NCBI GenBank assembly: GCA_902536385.1
Contig: CACAWY010000002.1
Coordinates: 1-64,000 of the forward strand
DNA from: an uncultured Pelagibacteraceae bacterium
GTDB lineage: Bacteria; Pseudomonadota; Alphaproteobacteria; Pelagibacterales; Pelagibacteraceae
Length of the DNA: 64,000 nt
Reading direction: 5' to 3'
Shown here: positions 55,683 to 64,000 of the stretch, piece after piece
How positions within the stretch are numbered: the first letter of the stretch is position 1
Layout of the letters: each line of letters begins with the position of its first letter
Made by a program: the position numbers and the translations under genes
Notes under the pieces: generated by a model
Seen by the model: the letters and a program-made list of their open reading frames with translations, nothing else
Databases searched by the model: none
Told to the model about the DNA's origin: nothing

Positions 55683-56673
55683 CAGTGCTTTTCGATTGAT
55701 AAGCCCTAATAATCTTTGAAACTAATGGGTGGCGCACAACATCACTGTGATCGAATTCGACTATTTTTATTTCTTCTAAATTTTTTAATATATTTTTTGA
55801 TTTTATTAAGCCTGAAAGAGATTTATTTATAAGATCAATTTGTGACGGGTCACCATTAACTACTAGTTTAGAATTTTCACCAATTCTTGTTAAGAACATT
55901 TTAATTTGAGTTTCAGTAGCATTTTGAGCTTCATCAAGTATAGCAAAACAATTTTTCAATGTTCTTCCCCTCATGAAAGCTAAAGGGGCAATTTCAATTT
56001 CTCCAGATTCTATTTTTTTATCGATTTTGTCCGCACCAAATAACTCGTAGAGTGCATCGTAAAGTGGTCTTAAGTAAGGATCAACTTTTTCTTTCATATC
56101 TCCAGGTAAAAATCCAAGTTTTTCACCCGCCTCTACTGCTGGTCTAGACAAGATAACTCTTTCAATTTTCTTTTCCATTAACATTGTAACCGCAACAGAT
56201 ACTGCTAAAAAACTTTTTCCAGTTCCTGCGGGACCTAAAGAAATTATTATATCGTTTTCCTTTAAAGCTTTAATGTAGTCAGATTGCTTTTCAGATCTTG
56301 CGATAACCGATTTTCTAGGAGTGCGAATTAGTTGTTGGAATGATTTAACATTAGACTCTTCTTGCTTAAAATTTTTTTTCACAGATAATAATATATCCTC
56401 TTTTTCAATAACTTTCGTTAATAAATATTTATTCGCCAAAAATTTTAAAGCCTCAGAAAAAATGCTTGTATTTTCTTTTTTTCCTTTGCAAGTAATGGAG
56501 TTTCCTCGGAAGAATATATTATTATTAGTTAACTTTTCCAACTCTTTCAGATTCTGATCAAATTGACCAACGATAGACATTAGCATCTCATTGTCATTAA
56601 TCTGTATATTAATTGTTTCCTTATCAACTTTTTTTATTATAAGATTTTGATCTAGCTTGGTAATCTCAGACAT
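55669..56673 (-). CDS. phoH: PhoH-like ATPase
   Basis: 334 residues. Walker A 'SLGPAGTGKSFLAVSVA', 'LSRPAVEAGEKLGFLPGD', Walker B 'CFAILDEAQNATETQ' and 'RIGENSKLVVNGDPSQIDL' are typical of the PhoH P-loop family, with an N-terminal KH-like extension. Proposed to act in RNA metabolism alongside YbeY, its constant neighbour. Two bases separate it from miaB. Confidence 0.93.
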   Translation of the reverse strand: MSEITKLDQNLIIKKVDKETINIQINDNEMLMSIVGQFDQNLKELEKLTNNNIFFRGNSITCKGKKENTSIFSEALKFLANKYLLTKVIEKEDILLSVKKNFKQEESNVKSFQQLIRTPRKSVIARSEKQSDYIKALKENDIIISLGPAGTGKSFLAVSVAVTMLMEKKIERVILSRPAVEAGEKLGFLPGDMKEKVDPYLRPLYDALYELFGADKIDKKIESGEIEIAPLAFMRGRTLKNCFAILDEAQNATETQIKMFLTRIGENSKLVVNGDPSQIDLINKSLSGLIKSKNILKNLEEIKIVEFDHSDVVRHPLVSKIIRAYQSKSTDDQN

Positions 56674-56675
56674 AT

Positions 56676-58010
56676 TTATGCGGCAAAATCATTTTTTGCA
56701 ATACGAGGAATTGTTTCACCAAATAATGTATTTAGGTTTCCACTTAAAATTTTTACCTCTGTTATTGTTGCTGTTAAATTTTTATCGCTTTTTACAATTA
56801 CGGAATTAGAATATTCGTCTCTACCAAAAAATTTATTTGTATTAACTTCTCTATTTTCAAATAGAACTAATGATTTTTTATCAAAAAGTTTTTTTCTATA
56901 ATTCATTTTAATTTCATTAGCAGTTTTCTGAAACATTATTAATCTCTCTTTAGCAATACCATCACTAATTTTCTTCATTGATGCAGCTGGAGTACCAGGT
57001 CTAGGACTAAAAATAAAGGAGTAAGTATTTATGAACTCTACTTCTTTTAAAAGTTTTAGTGTCTCATTAAAATCCTCTTTTGTTTCTCCAGGGTATCCAA
57101 TTATGAAATCACTAGAAAATTTTATTTTAGAATTTATTTTTTTTAACTTTGAAACCACTTCAAGATACTCTTCGATATTATGTTTGCGATTCATGTCCTT
57201 TAAAATTTTATTAGATCCACTTTGAACTGGTAAGTGTATGAAAGGCATCAACTTACTAGACTTATGATGCGCATCAATTAAATCAGTTGTAAAGTCTATT
57301 GGATGAGATGTTGTATATCTAATTCTTTTAAGATTTTCTATTTTTGATAATTGGTAAATTAAGTCTGAAAGTCTTCTATTATTATAATTATAAGCATTCA
57401 CATTTTGACCTAGTAATGTTATTTCCTTAGATCCATTATCAACTAACTTTTTACATTCATCTGACAATTCTTCAATTGATCTTGAAAATTCAGCACCTCT
57501 TGTATATGGCACAACGCAAAATTTACAAAATTTGTCACAACCTTCCTGGATAGTAATAAATGATGAAACTTTACTGTTAGAATTTCTGATTTGGTTTAAG
57601 GTATCAAATTTCTCATTAACTTCAAAATCTGTATAATCAATTTTTTTAGTTTTTTTCTCAATTTTGATAATGGCATTATTTATTTCATGATAAGACTGAG
57701 GTCCAATCACAGCATCAATATATTTTTCTTTGTTTAATAAAATTGCACCTTCTGCCTGAGCAACGCAACCAGTAACAATTACAATAGGTTTTTTCTTATT
57801 TCTAAAATTTTTTTTTATTCTTCCTACATCGTGATAAACTTTTTCCGTTGCTTTTTCTCTTATGTGGCAAGTGTTGAGGACATAACAATCAGCATCCTCA
57901 ATCTTATTTGCTTTTTTATAATTAATTTTTTTTACTAAATCATAAATACGATTACTATCGTACTCATTCATTTGACAACCAAAAGTTTTTATGAAAATTT
58001 TTTTTTGCAA
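56676..58010 (-). CDS. miaB: tRNA-2-methylthio-N6-dimethylallyladenosine synthase
   Basis: 444 residues, radical-SAM methylthiotransferase. N-terminal cluster Cys in 'KTFGCQMNEYDSNRI', 'VLNTCHIREKA' and 'VTGCVAQAEG'; radical-SAM motif 'GCDKFCKFCVVPYTRG'; TRAM domain at the C-terminus. It adds the 2-methylthio group to i6A37 of tRNA. Located between phoH and fur/mur, as in other alphaproteobacteria. Confidence 0.96.
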   Translation of the reverse strand: MQKKIFIKTFGCQMNEYDSNRIYDLVKKINYKKANKIEDADCYVLNTCHIREKATEKVYHDVGRIKKNFRNKKKPIVIVTGCVAQAEGAILLNKEKYIDAVIGPQSYHEINNAIIKIEKKTKKIDYTDFEVNEKFDTLNQIRNSNSKVSSFITIQEGCDKFCKFCVVPYTRGAEFSRSIEELSDECKKLVDNGSKEITLLGQNVNAYNYNNRRLSDLIYQLSKIENLKRIRYTTSHPIDFTTDLIDAHHKSSKLMPFIHLPVQSGSNKILKDMNRKHNIEEYLEVVSKLKKINSKIKFSSDFIIGYPGETKEDFNETLKLLKEVEFINTYSFIFSPRPGTPAASMKKISDGIAKERLIMFQKTANEIKMNYRKKLFDKKSLVLFENREVNTNKFFGRDEYSNSVIVKSDKNLTATITEVKILSGNLNTLFGETIPRIAKNDFAA

Positions 58011-58011
58011 T

Positions 58012-58431
58012 TTACTTTTTTATTTTTGAACCATACAATTCAAGTTTGTGATCAACAAGATTATATCCTAATTTTTTTGCAATTTTTTTTTGCAATTCTT
58101 CAATATCTTTATCCACAAATTCTACTATCTCTCCACTATTTATGTCGATAAGATGGTTGTGATCATCGTTTATTTCATAACGAGCTTTACCTGCTTTAAA
58201 ATCATGTTTTACAAGTATTCCAGCTTCTTCAAATAATTTTACAGTACGGTAAACTGTGGCTATGCTAATTTTATCATCTATATCTGAAACTCTTTTGTGT
58301 AGTTCATCAACGTCTGGATGATCTTTTGATCCGTAAACTTCTTTAGACTCAGATAGAATTTTTGCAATGACTTTTCTTTGGTCAGTAAGTCTTACACCCT
58401 TTTGTTTGCATTTTTCCTCTATAATACTCAT
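58012..58431 (-). CDS. fur: Fur-family metal regulator (Fur/Mur)
   Basis: 139 residues. Winged helix 'GVRLTDQRKVIAKILSES...ISIATVYRTVKLFEEAGIL' and dimerisation/metal region 'YEINDDHNHLIDINSGEIVEFVDKDIEEL'. The Cys-x2-Cys of E. coli Fur is absent, as is usual in alphaproteobacterial Mur/Fur, which often sense manganese. A second family member (irr) lies 15 kb away. Position before miaB is conserved. The adjacent rimI gene of other genomes is missing. Confidence 0.9.
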   Translation of the reverse strand: MSIIEEKCKQKGVRLTDQRKVIAKILSESKEVYGSKDHPDVDELHKRVSDIDDKISIATVYRTVKLFEEAGILVKHDFKAGKARYEINDDHNHLIDINSGEIVEFVDKDIEELQKKIAKKLGYNLVDHKLELYGSKIKK

Positions 58432-58439
58432 ATCTTAAT

Positions 58440-58823
58440 TTAACTTATATATATGGGCTTAATCAATTTTTTTTCTACTAAATTTTTATCTAACAATTTT
58501 TCTATATTTTCCTGATTAAATTCTACTAAATCAGTGTTTTTATATCCATACAATTTAGTTTTTTTGGAAATTACAAGACCTTTTGCGATAGCCATTGAAG
58601 TTCTTATTCCAGAAAAACTGCCAGGCCCTTGATTTACTATAATACTAAAATCCTTATCCGGTATAACATTATGAGAAGTTAGGAAATCTTGTATTTCAGC
58701 AACAAGATACTCATATTTATTTTTTTGATTGTTGCAATTATGAATAAAAAAATCTTTATTTATTCTCAAACCTAATTTATCATCTTTACCTATGCAGTTG
58801 ATTATTAAAAAATTGTTAATCAT
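58440..58823 (-). CDS. tsaB: TsaB with the second domain apparently deleted
   Basis: About 127 residues from ATG 58821-58823, against ~210-230 in most bacteria. Domain I is recognisable: 'YEYLVAEIQDFL' and the signature 'IVNQGPGSFSGIRTSMAIAKGL' (V-x-x-G-P-G-S-F-T-G-x-R). Beyond about residue 95 the sequence jumps to a short tail ending 'KKLIKPIYIS', which resembles the C-terminal 'PxYxR' strand. Domain II (roughly 100 residues) is missing in between. TsaB is the non-catalytic partner of TsaD in t6A synthesis; the interface lies mainly in domain I. Upstream starts at 58835 and 58850 are possible. Confidence 0.78.
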   Translation of the reverse strand: MINNFLIINCIGKDDKLGLRINKDFFIHNCNNQKNKYEYLVAEIQDFLTSHNVIPDKDFSIIVNQGPGSFSGIRTSMAIAKGLVISKKTKLYGYKNTDLVEFNQENIEKLLDKNLVEKKLIKPIYIS

Positions 58824-59847
58824 TATTGTTTTCATTATAACTTTTGACATTCATCAATCAAAGTTATTTGCATCTAAAACTTATAGCTTTGATGATTATG
58901 GATTAATTTCAATAATGTACCATAGATTTAATGAAGGAAAGTATCCCTCCACCAATATCCAATTAGATATTTTTAAACAACAACTCGATATAATTCAAAA
59001 TGAGGGTATTAAATTTATTCACCCGAAAGATTTTAAAAATACTCTCTCTGAAAATAAAAATGAGAGAAAAATTTTGTTAACGATTGATGATGGTTTATTG
59101 TCTTTTTATGAGAACGCCTGGCCAATTTTAAAAGAGAAACAAATTCCTTTCATTTTATTTGTAAACACCAGAGAAGTTGGCTCTTTTAACTATATGAATT
59201 GGAAACAAATTCTTGAACTATTCAAAGAAGATTTTGTAGAAATTGGTAATCATAGCCACTCTCATGAGTATCTAGTCGAGGAAAATGCTGAAATTATTAA
59301 GAAAGATATAATTAAATCAATAAAAATATTTGAAGATAAGTTGGGTAAAAATTCAGAATTCTTTTCTTACCCTTTTGGTGAGTATAGCCTCAAATTCAAA
59401 AAGATAATTAAAGATTTAGGTTTCAAATACGCTTTTGGACAACATTCAGGAGTTATAGATGAAACAAAGGATATATTTGGTTTACCACGTTTTCCTATTA
59501 ATGAGAAATATGGAGAAATTAATAGATTTAAAACATTAATGAGAACGTTACCATTTAAATATAAAAGCATTATTCCTGAGGATAGATATCTTGTTCAATC
59601 AAAAAACCCTCCAAACGTAAAAATTGAATTTTATGAAGATATCAAAAATTTAAATCAAATCTCCTGTTTTTCAAATGAAGGTGACCAGTGGAGAAACTCT
59701 AAAATTAATTTCATTAAAACTAATGTTTTACAAATTAATATAGAGGAAAAATTTACTAGCGAGAGAGGCAGAATTAACTGTTCATTGAGAGAACAAAATG
59801 GTTTTTGGAGATGGCTAGGAATTCAGTATGTAATTAGTGAAAAATAG
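58792..59847 (+). CDS. Exported polysaccharide deacetylase family protein
   Basis: 351 residues with an N-terminal hydrophobic signal (about 5-27). The NodB-homology core is present: 'ISIMYHRF', 'ILLTIDDGLLSFYENAWPILKEKQIPFILFV', metal-binding 'IGNHSHSHEYL' and 'FSYPFGEYS'. A C-terminal ~90-residue region is unassigned. Likely de-N-acetylates a cell-wall or exopolysaccharide. Its start overlaps the 5' end of tsaB on the other strand by about 30 bases. It is the only plus-strand gene in the last 18 kb and abuts the end of the glucosaminidase gene convergently. Confidence 0.85.
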   Translation: MQLIIKKLLIIIVFIITFDIHQSKLFASKTYSFDDYGLISIMYHRFNEGKYPSTNIQLDIFKQQLDIIQNEGIKFIHPKDFKNTLSENKNERKILLTIDDGLLSFYENAWPILKEKQIPFILFVNTREVGSFNYMNWKQILELFKEDFVEIGNHSHSHEYLVEENAEIIKKDIIKSIKIFEDKLGKNSEFFSYPFGEYSLKFKKIIKDLGFKYAFGQHSGVIDETKDIFGLPRFPINEKYGEINRFKTLMRTLPFKYKSIIPEDRYLVQSKNPPNVKIEFYEDIKNLNQISCFSNEGDQWRNSKINFIKTNVLQINIEEKFTSERGRINCSLREQNGFWRWLGIQYVISEK

Positions 59848-61365
59848 TTAAGAATTTAATTCTACTTGTTTTACTGAATTTACTAAACGCACTAACTCAA
59901 AGTCTGATAAATTGTTTTGAGTAATAATTTGATTTAATATCTTTGTATATTCAGACCCTGTTTGTGCATAATTTTTTAAAGTATCAGTTAATGCTAATCC
60001 AGTTATTTTTTTGTTTTTATCTCTGAGTGATTTTCTTTTTTCTCTAAATTTAGAATAACTTTTATGTGTGTTTAAATTATTCTTATAAGCTTTAACCGAA
60101 GCTCTTAAAATAGGGAATTTTAAAATTTTGTGGTTTTTGTCACCATCTCTTTTAAGTGGCGCAATTCCTTGACCATCCCATGTCCACTGGCCAAAAATGG
60201 CATTTCCTTCTAAAGCAAATCGTGAAGTTCCCCAACCACTCTCTTTTGCAGCTTGAGCTAGTGCGATTGATACAGGTATCATGTCCATTCTAAACATGAG
60301 TTCATTCATATTTCCCTTTTTAACTTTATATTCTAAGAGTTTTTGTCTCAACCATTGTTTTTCTAAATCAGACGTGAACTTTTTTTCTGACAAGTTTTTT
60401 AATTTCTCTCTATCATCAAGGATTTTTTCATTTTCAGCTACAATTAAAGGTAGGACAATTTTAATGAATGTTTCTTTTTTTAGTTTAATGCTTTGAAGAT
60501 TGTCTAAATCTCTAGGAAATTGAGTAAAGTAAATTGGTTTTACTAACTTTTCATTTCTAACTTTTCTTAGATCATAATCTACGTCTTTAAAGAGTTGAAT
60601 GACTGTTTCAGTTTTTAAATTTAGATCAGGTAAAATCACTTCAGCTACATTATTTCTTTTAACTTTTAGTTCAGGTTTTTTAACTTTAATTTCAGGCTTT
60701 TTAATTTCTTTATTTGCTTCAGGTTTCTTAGTTTGTTTTTTTATTTCAGGAGTCTTTGTTTCTTTTTTAATTTTTACATCAGGTTTTTTTACCTCTATTT
60801 TTTTATTTGAAAAATCGTACCCTTTGTAAGTATTGTAACCTACAATTATTGAGGTAGTAATTCCTATAACTAAGAAAAATCCAATAATAACGTTTCTTGC
60901 ACTTTTTTGGTCTATTTGTTGATTGTAAATTGAATTAAATACATCAGTAAATAAATCTCCAAAAAATTTTGCTACTGTAGAACCTAACATTGGAAGAACA
61001 TTAAGTAAGTTAATTCCAGCGTTACCCATGCCTTTCCAAATACTACTTATTCCGTGATTAACTTTCCTAGAGGTATCATATTTATAATTTTCAACTTTTC
61101 TAAAAAATCTATTTTTATCTCTAATTTTTTCTTCTTTGTAATCAATTATATTCGACTTTAACTTTGAAATTGGTTTAGTGAAGTTTTCTTTAAAAAAGCT
61201 TGTCTTAAATTCTTTTGGTATAATTATTTTATTTTTTTTTAAAATTAATTCAATTTGGCCTGTCGTTAGATTCATTCTCCTCTTTGTGTAATCTTGTATT
61301 TCTTTTACATTATAAATGTATGCTAGTTCTAACAGTTTATCTCTATAACTAAGCTTCTTTTTCAT
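59848..61365 (-). CDS. Membrane-anchored Bax-like glucosaminidase
   Basis: 505 residues. N-terminal cytoplasmic region (1-157), one membrane helix (about 158-180), then a Lys/Pro/Glu-rich linker with imperfect 'KKPEIK/KKPELK' repeats (190-240), and a C-terminal glucosaminidase domain (about 340-500) with 'SIALAQAAKESGWGTSRFAL' (candidate catalytic Glu) and 'GNAIFGQWTW'. The domain matches the Bax/FlgJ-type N-acetylglucosaminidases that cut peptidoglycan. The linker is suited to reaching across the periplasm. Three bases downstream of nfu. Confidence 0.85.
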   Translation of the reverse strand: MKKKLSYRDKLLELAYIYNVKEIQDYTKRRMNLTTGQIELILKKNKIIIPKEFKTSFFKENFTKPISKLKSNIIDYKEEKIRDKNRFFRKVENYKYDTSRKVNHGISSIWKGMGNAGINLLNVLPMLGSTVAKFFGDLFTDVFNSIYNQQIDQKSARNVIIGFFLVIGITTSIIVGYNTYKGYDFSNKKIEVKKPDVKIKKETKTPEIKKQTKKPEANKEIKKPEIKVKKPELKVKRNNVAEVILPDLNLKTETVIQLFKDVDYDLRKVRNEKLVKPIYFTQFPRDLDNLQSIKLKKETFIKIVLPLIVAENEKILDDREKLKNLSEKKFTSDLEKQWLRQKLLEYKVKKGNMNELMFRMDMIPVSIALAQAAKESGWGTSRFALEGNAIFGQWTWDGQGIAPLKRDGDKNHKILKFPILRASVKAYKNNLNTHKSYSKFREKRKSLRDKNKKITGLALTDTLKNYAQTGSEYTKILNQIITQNNLSDFELVRLVNSVKQVELNS

Positions 61366-61368
61366 ATT

Positions 61369-61917
61369 TTATTTTGCCTCAACAGAATTTACTTCTTTCA
61401 CATAGTGTTTAAGAAGATTTTGAACACCTTGCTTTAATGTCATTAATGAACTTGGACATCCAGAACAACTGCCTTGTAATTCGACCTTTACGACTCCATT
61501 TTCGAAGGATTTAAATTTAATATCGCCTCCATCCCTCGCTACAGCAGGTCTTATTTTAGTATCTAAAACATCTATAATTTTCTTAACAGTTTCATTTTTT
61601 TCACCTGTAGGAGAACTGGATTTTTTCATTTCTTTTAAAATAGGTTCTTGGTTATTAGCAAAGTAGTGATTTAAATGTGAAATTACCATTGGCTTTAATT
61701 CATTCCAAGAAACATTTTCGTTTTTATTAACTGATAAAAAGTTTTTTGATAGAAGGACTAACTCGACACCTTTAAATTCTAAAAGTTCTTTTATAAATTG
61801 ATTTGACAAATCTTTGGATTTATCTTTTTGAAATTCTTCTGTTCCAATCTCTGAAATTACGTTATCTGAAAGAAATTTCAAAGAATTTGGATTTGGAGTG
61901 GATTCAGTTTGTATCAT
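61369..61917 (-). CDS. nfu: NfuA-like iron-sulfur scaffold/carrier
   Basis: 182 residues: Nfu_N domain ('MIQTESTPNPNSLKFL', residues 1-90) and NifU C-terminal domain with 'GGDIKFKSFENGVVKVELQGSC' continuing into the cluster motif C-S-G-C (C-x-x-C). It transfers 4Fe-4S clusters to apoproteins, such as MiaB encoded nearby. Order murJ-trpS-nfu is usual in alphaproteobacteria. 12 bases separate it from trpS. Confidence 0.94.
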   Translation of the reverse strand: MIQTESTPNPNSLKFLSDNVISEIGTEEFQKDKSKDLSNQFIKELLEFKGVELVLLSKNFLSVNKNENVSWNELKPMVISHLNHYFANNQEPILKEMKKSSSPTGEKNETVKKIIDVLDTKIRPAVARDGGDIKFKSFENGVVKVELQGSCSGCPSSLMTLKQGVQNLLKHYVKEVNSVEAK

Positions 61918-61929
61918 GAGAAATTTATA

Positions 61930-62934
61930 TTATATCAAACCTACTTTTTCACGTATATTTTTAAGGTTTTCCTCAGCAATAATATTGGCTTTTTCACTGC
62001 CTTTTTCCAAAATTTGCTCAAGATGGGGCTTATTCTCTAAGAGTTTTTTTATTTCTTTACCAACAGGTACTATCTCATTAATTAAGGCTTCTGCTAGTTT
62101 AGTTTTTAAGAAAGAATATTCTTTGCCTGACATCTCATTTATTGCTTTATCCAAATTAATTTTTGAAACCTCTGAGTAAATGTTAATTAAATTGAGTGCT
62201 TCAGGCTTTTTTTCTAAACTTTTAATATTATCTGGTATTGGCTCTGAGTCGGATTTTGCTTTTTTTATCTTTTTATTAATATCGTCTGCACTATCTTTTA
62301 AATTAATTCTTGAGAAATCGGATTCTTCTGACTTGCTCATTTTTTTTGTTCCGTCTCTCAAGCTCATTACTCTCGAGATATTTTTTTGGATTAACGGTTC
62401 AGGTAATGGAAAAAAATCTTCACAATTATAGTCATTATTAAATTTTTGAGCTATGTCCCTAGAGAGTTCTAAGTGTTGTTTTTGATCAGCTCCGACAGGA
62501 ACATGAGTTGCTTTATACAAAAGAATATCAGCAGCCATTAAATTAGGATAAATGTATAAACCAACACTAGCTTTTTCTTTATCAGATCCTGCTTTATCCT
62601 TAAATTGTGTCATTCGATTTAACCAACCAATTCTAGAAACACAATTTAAAATCCATGCTAATTCAGCATGTCCTGAGACTGATGATTGATTAAAAATTAT
62701 ACTTTTATCCGGGTTCAAACCTGTTGCTAAAAAACTAGCAACTGTTTCTAAGACATTTTCTCTAAGTTCATTTGGTTTCTGGAAAACTGTGATGGCATGT
62801 AAATCTACAACGCAATAAATACACTTAATTTTTCTCTGCAAAGATACAAAGTTTCTTAAAGCTCCAAAATAGTTTCCTAAATGTAAATTACCAGTTGGTT
62901 GAACTCCGGAAAATACTAATTTTTTTTCACTCAT
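61930..62934 (-). CDS. trpS: Tryptophanyl-tRNA synthetase
   Basis: 334 residues, class I synthetase. HIGH-type motif 'PTGNLHLGNYFGALRNF', KMSKS in 'DGTKKMSKSEESD', and 'VPVGADQKQHLELSRDIA' are present. Charges tRNA-Trp. Its first codon directly follows the murJ stop codon. Confidence 0.97.
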   Translation of the reverse strand: MSEKKLVFSGVQPTGNLHLGNYFGALRNFVSLQRKIKCIYCVVDLHAITVFQKPNELRENVLETVASFLATGLNPDKSIIFNQSSVSGHAELAWILNCVSRIGWLNRMTQFKDKAGSDKEKASVGLYIYPNLMAADILLYKATHVPVGADQKQHLELSRDIAQKFNNDYNCEDFFPLPEPLIQKNISRVMSLRDGTKKMSKSEESDFSRINLKDSADDINKKIKKAKSDSEPIPDNIKSLEKKPEALNLINIYSEVSKINLDKAINEMSGKEYSFLKTKLAEALINEIVPVGKEIKKLLENKPHLEQILEKGSEKANIIAEENLKNIREKVGLI

Positions 62935-64000
62935 TTAATTTGTTCTGTAGTTTTTAATTTTTAGTAACCCAAATAAGTAACAAGATATCAAATAAATAGT
63001 AACTACGATACCTACAATAATTAATAAATAAACAGACTTAAACATATAATTGTATACAAGATAATTAGCATATTTTGTTAGAGTAAAGATAAGTGCTAAA
63101 GACATTATTGCTGTAGAGATAAATATTTTTAATGAGTTGTAAAATAATTTATTCTTAATAAGTAAAAAATTGCTTTTCTTTAATAAGTAAAAATAAATAA
63201 ATACGCCTATCCAAGTAGAAATTGAAGTGGCGATCGGTATTATAATAAAACCAACATTATTAAAAAAACTTACACTTATGATTATGTTTAAAAATACAAT
63301 GAAAGAAGATATATAAAAAGGTGTTTTTGTGTTGCCTCTGGCAAAGAAAAAATTTGCTAATATCTTAATTAGTGCAAATGCAATAACTCCATATCCAAAG
63401 AACACTAGAGCATTAGATGTCATCTCCACATCTTTCATACTAAATGAACCATATCCAAACAATCCATTAATAATTTCTTTTGATGCAATGATTAAGCCAC
63501 AACTCGCTGGAACAGAAAATAATAGTGATAGTTCTATAGACTTATTTTGAATATCAGAAACTTTTAAAAAATTTTTGCTTCTAAAAGCTTTTGTAAGCAC
63601 AGGTAAAGATACAGTTCCAACGGCAATTCCCGCAATTGCTAAATTAATTTGATAGACACGATCAGCATAATATAAATATGATACAGCCCCGGATTGAAAA
63701 GAAGCAATAATTGTTCCAACTAGAATATTTACTTGAGTTACCCCTGAAGAGAAAATACTTGGGATTAATTTCTTAAAAAAAAATTTTATTTCTTTTGTAA
63801 TCTTCAATTTCAATTTTATTTTTGGTTTATAGAAATTAAAAGTTACATAAATCAAAAAAATTAATTGAATAATTCCCGCTAATGTTACTCCATAAGAAAG
63901 TTGTTGTGCAATATCAAATCCATATAAATAAGAAATTATTATACTTATTATCAAAACAATATTTAAAATTATTGGAGCTGCTGCAGCGGCTGCGAATTTA
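62935..64000 (-). CDS. murJ: Lipid II flippase MurJ, partial (C-terminal part)
   Basis: At least 355 residues are visible; the frame is open to the window edge, so the N-terminus lies beyond base 64000. The visible part begins 'KFAAAAAAPIILNIVLIISI', the conserved 'F-x-P-A...N' region at about residue 145 of full MurJ, and continues with around nine membrane helices, including 'GVTQVNILVGTIIASFQSGAVSYLYYADRVYQ' in part and 'GTVSLPVLTKAF'. MurJ flips lipid II across the inner membrane for peptidoglycan assembly. A TTG near 63954 should not be taken as the start. Confidence 0.93.
   Translation of the reverse strand, partial: KFAAAAAAPIILNIVLIISIIISYLYGFDIAQQLSYGVTLAGIIQLIFLIYVTFNFYKPKIKLKLKITKEIKFFFKKLIPSIFSSGVTQVNILVGTIIASFQSGAVSYLYYADRVYQINLAIAGIAVGTVSLPVLTKAFRSKNFLKVSDIQNKSIELSLLFSVPASCGLIIASKEIINGLFGYGSFSMKDVEMTSNALVFFGYGVIAFALIKILANFFFARGNTKTPFYISSFIVFLNIIISVSFFNNVGFIIIPIATSISTWIGVFIYFYLLKKSNFLLIKNKLFYNSLKIFISTAIMSLALIFTLTKYANYLVYNYMFKSVYLLIIVGIVVTIYLISCYLFGLLKIKNYRTN

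Noticed and set aside
60599-60829. Hydrophobic plus-strand frame opposite the glucosaminidase linker
   Set aside because: It is the antisense of the Lys/Pro/Glu repeats; the repetitive Ser/Gly/Phe/Leu product is an artefact.

Overview
The window is about 30% G+C, almost entirely coding, and gene-dense, with many start/stop overlaps and gaps of 0-15 bases. Content and gene order point to a streamlined, low-GC alphaproteobacterium, most likely Pelagibacterales (SAR11) or a close relative. The supporting features are ChvG/ChvI next to ahcY, RegA/RegB, Irr beside fabA-fabB-fabI, and the mutM-rpsT-dnaA and murJ-trpS-nfu-tsaB-fur-miaB-phoH-ybeY-lnt-metK-nusA-infB-rbfA-rpsO-pnp blocks. These are alphaproteobacterial arrangements, while the lysine/asparagine/isoleucine-rich proteins and tiny spacers suggest genome reduction. 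The taxon is an inference from recalled gene order; no search was run.

Layout. 1-4.9 kb: tail of an oligopeptidase; a small heat-shock protein with a near-perfect sigma-32 promoter and a ROSE-like leader; a lipoprotein; a purine permease facing a purine phosphoribosyltransferase; a DUF1330 protein; an odd HhH DNA glycosylase; an EamA transporter. 5-10.2 kb: msrA, a sulfurtransferase and an RND efflux pair in one tight run. 10.2-12.5 kb: lytic transglycosylase-like lipoprotein, secreted nuclease, VanZ-like protein, gpmA. 12.5-18.1 kb: chvI-chvG-ahcY-tsaE-amgK-murU (read on the minus strand), linking envelope sensing, SAH hydrolysis, t6A tRNA modification and muropeptide recycling. 18.2-23 kb: polA, an ABC ATPase, bioY, regA. 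23-27.4 kb: a polyamine operon (ODC-type decarboxylase, deoxyhypusine-synthase-like protein, N-carbamoylputrescine amidase, agmatine deiminase), followed by regB. 28.7-33.4 kb: gyrB, dnaN, dnaA. 33.6-39.9 kb: rpsT and mutM facing ubiE-ubiB-coaBC-dut-moeB-like-SH3.

39.9-46 kb: katG with a 2OG-Fe hydroxylase and a DUF2061 protein, then irr, then fabA-fabB-fabI. katG and irr each carry a matching Irr-type palindrome just upstream. 46-64 kb (all minus except one gene): pnp, rpsO, rbfA, infB, nusA, metK, lnt, ybeY, phoH, miaB, fur/mur, a shrunken tsaB, a plus-strand polysaccharide deacetylase, a Bax-like glucosaminidase, nfu, trpS and the 3' part of murJ. Several genes usually found inside this block (trmB, rimP, ylxR, truB, rimI, corC) are absent from it.

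The most interesting items are: the heat-inducible leader of hsp20; a promoter-plus-intrinsic-terminator arrangement directly before nusA that could be an attenuator; a TsaB that appears to have lost its second domain; the Irr-box pair on katG and irr; the polyamine operon with a DHS-like enzyme; and altered core motifs in GyrB, RegB and the HhH glycosylase. I saw no tRNA, rRNA, CRISPR array, insertion sequence or prophage.
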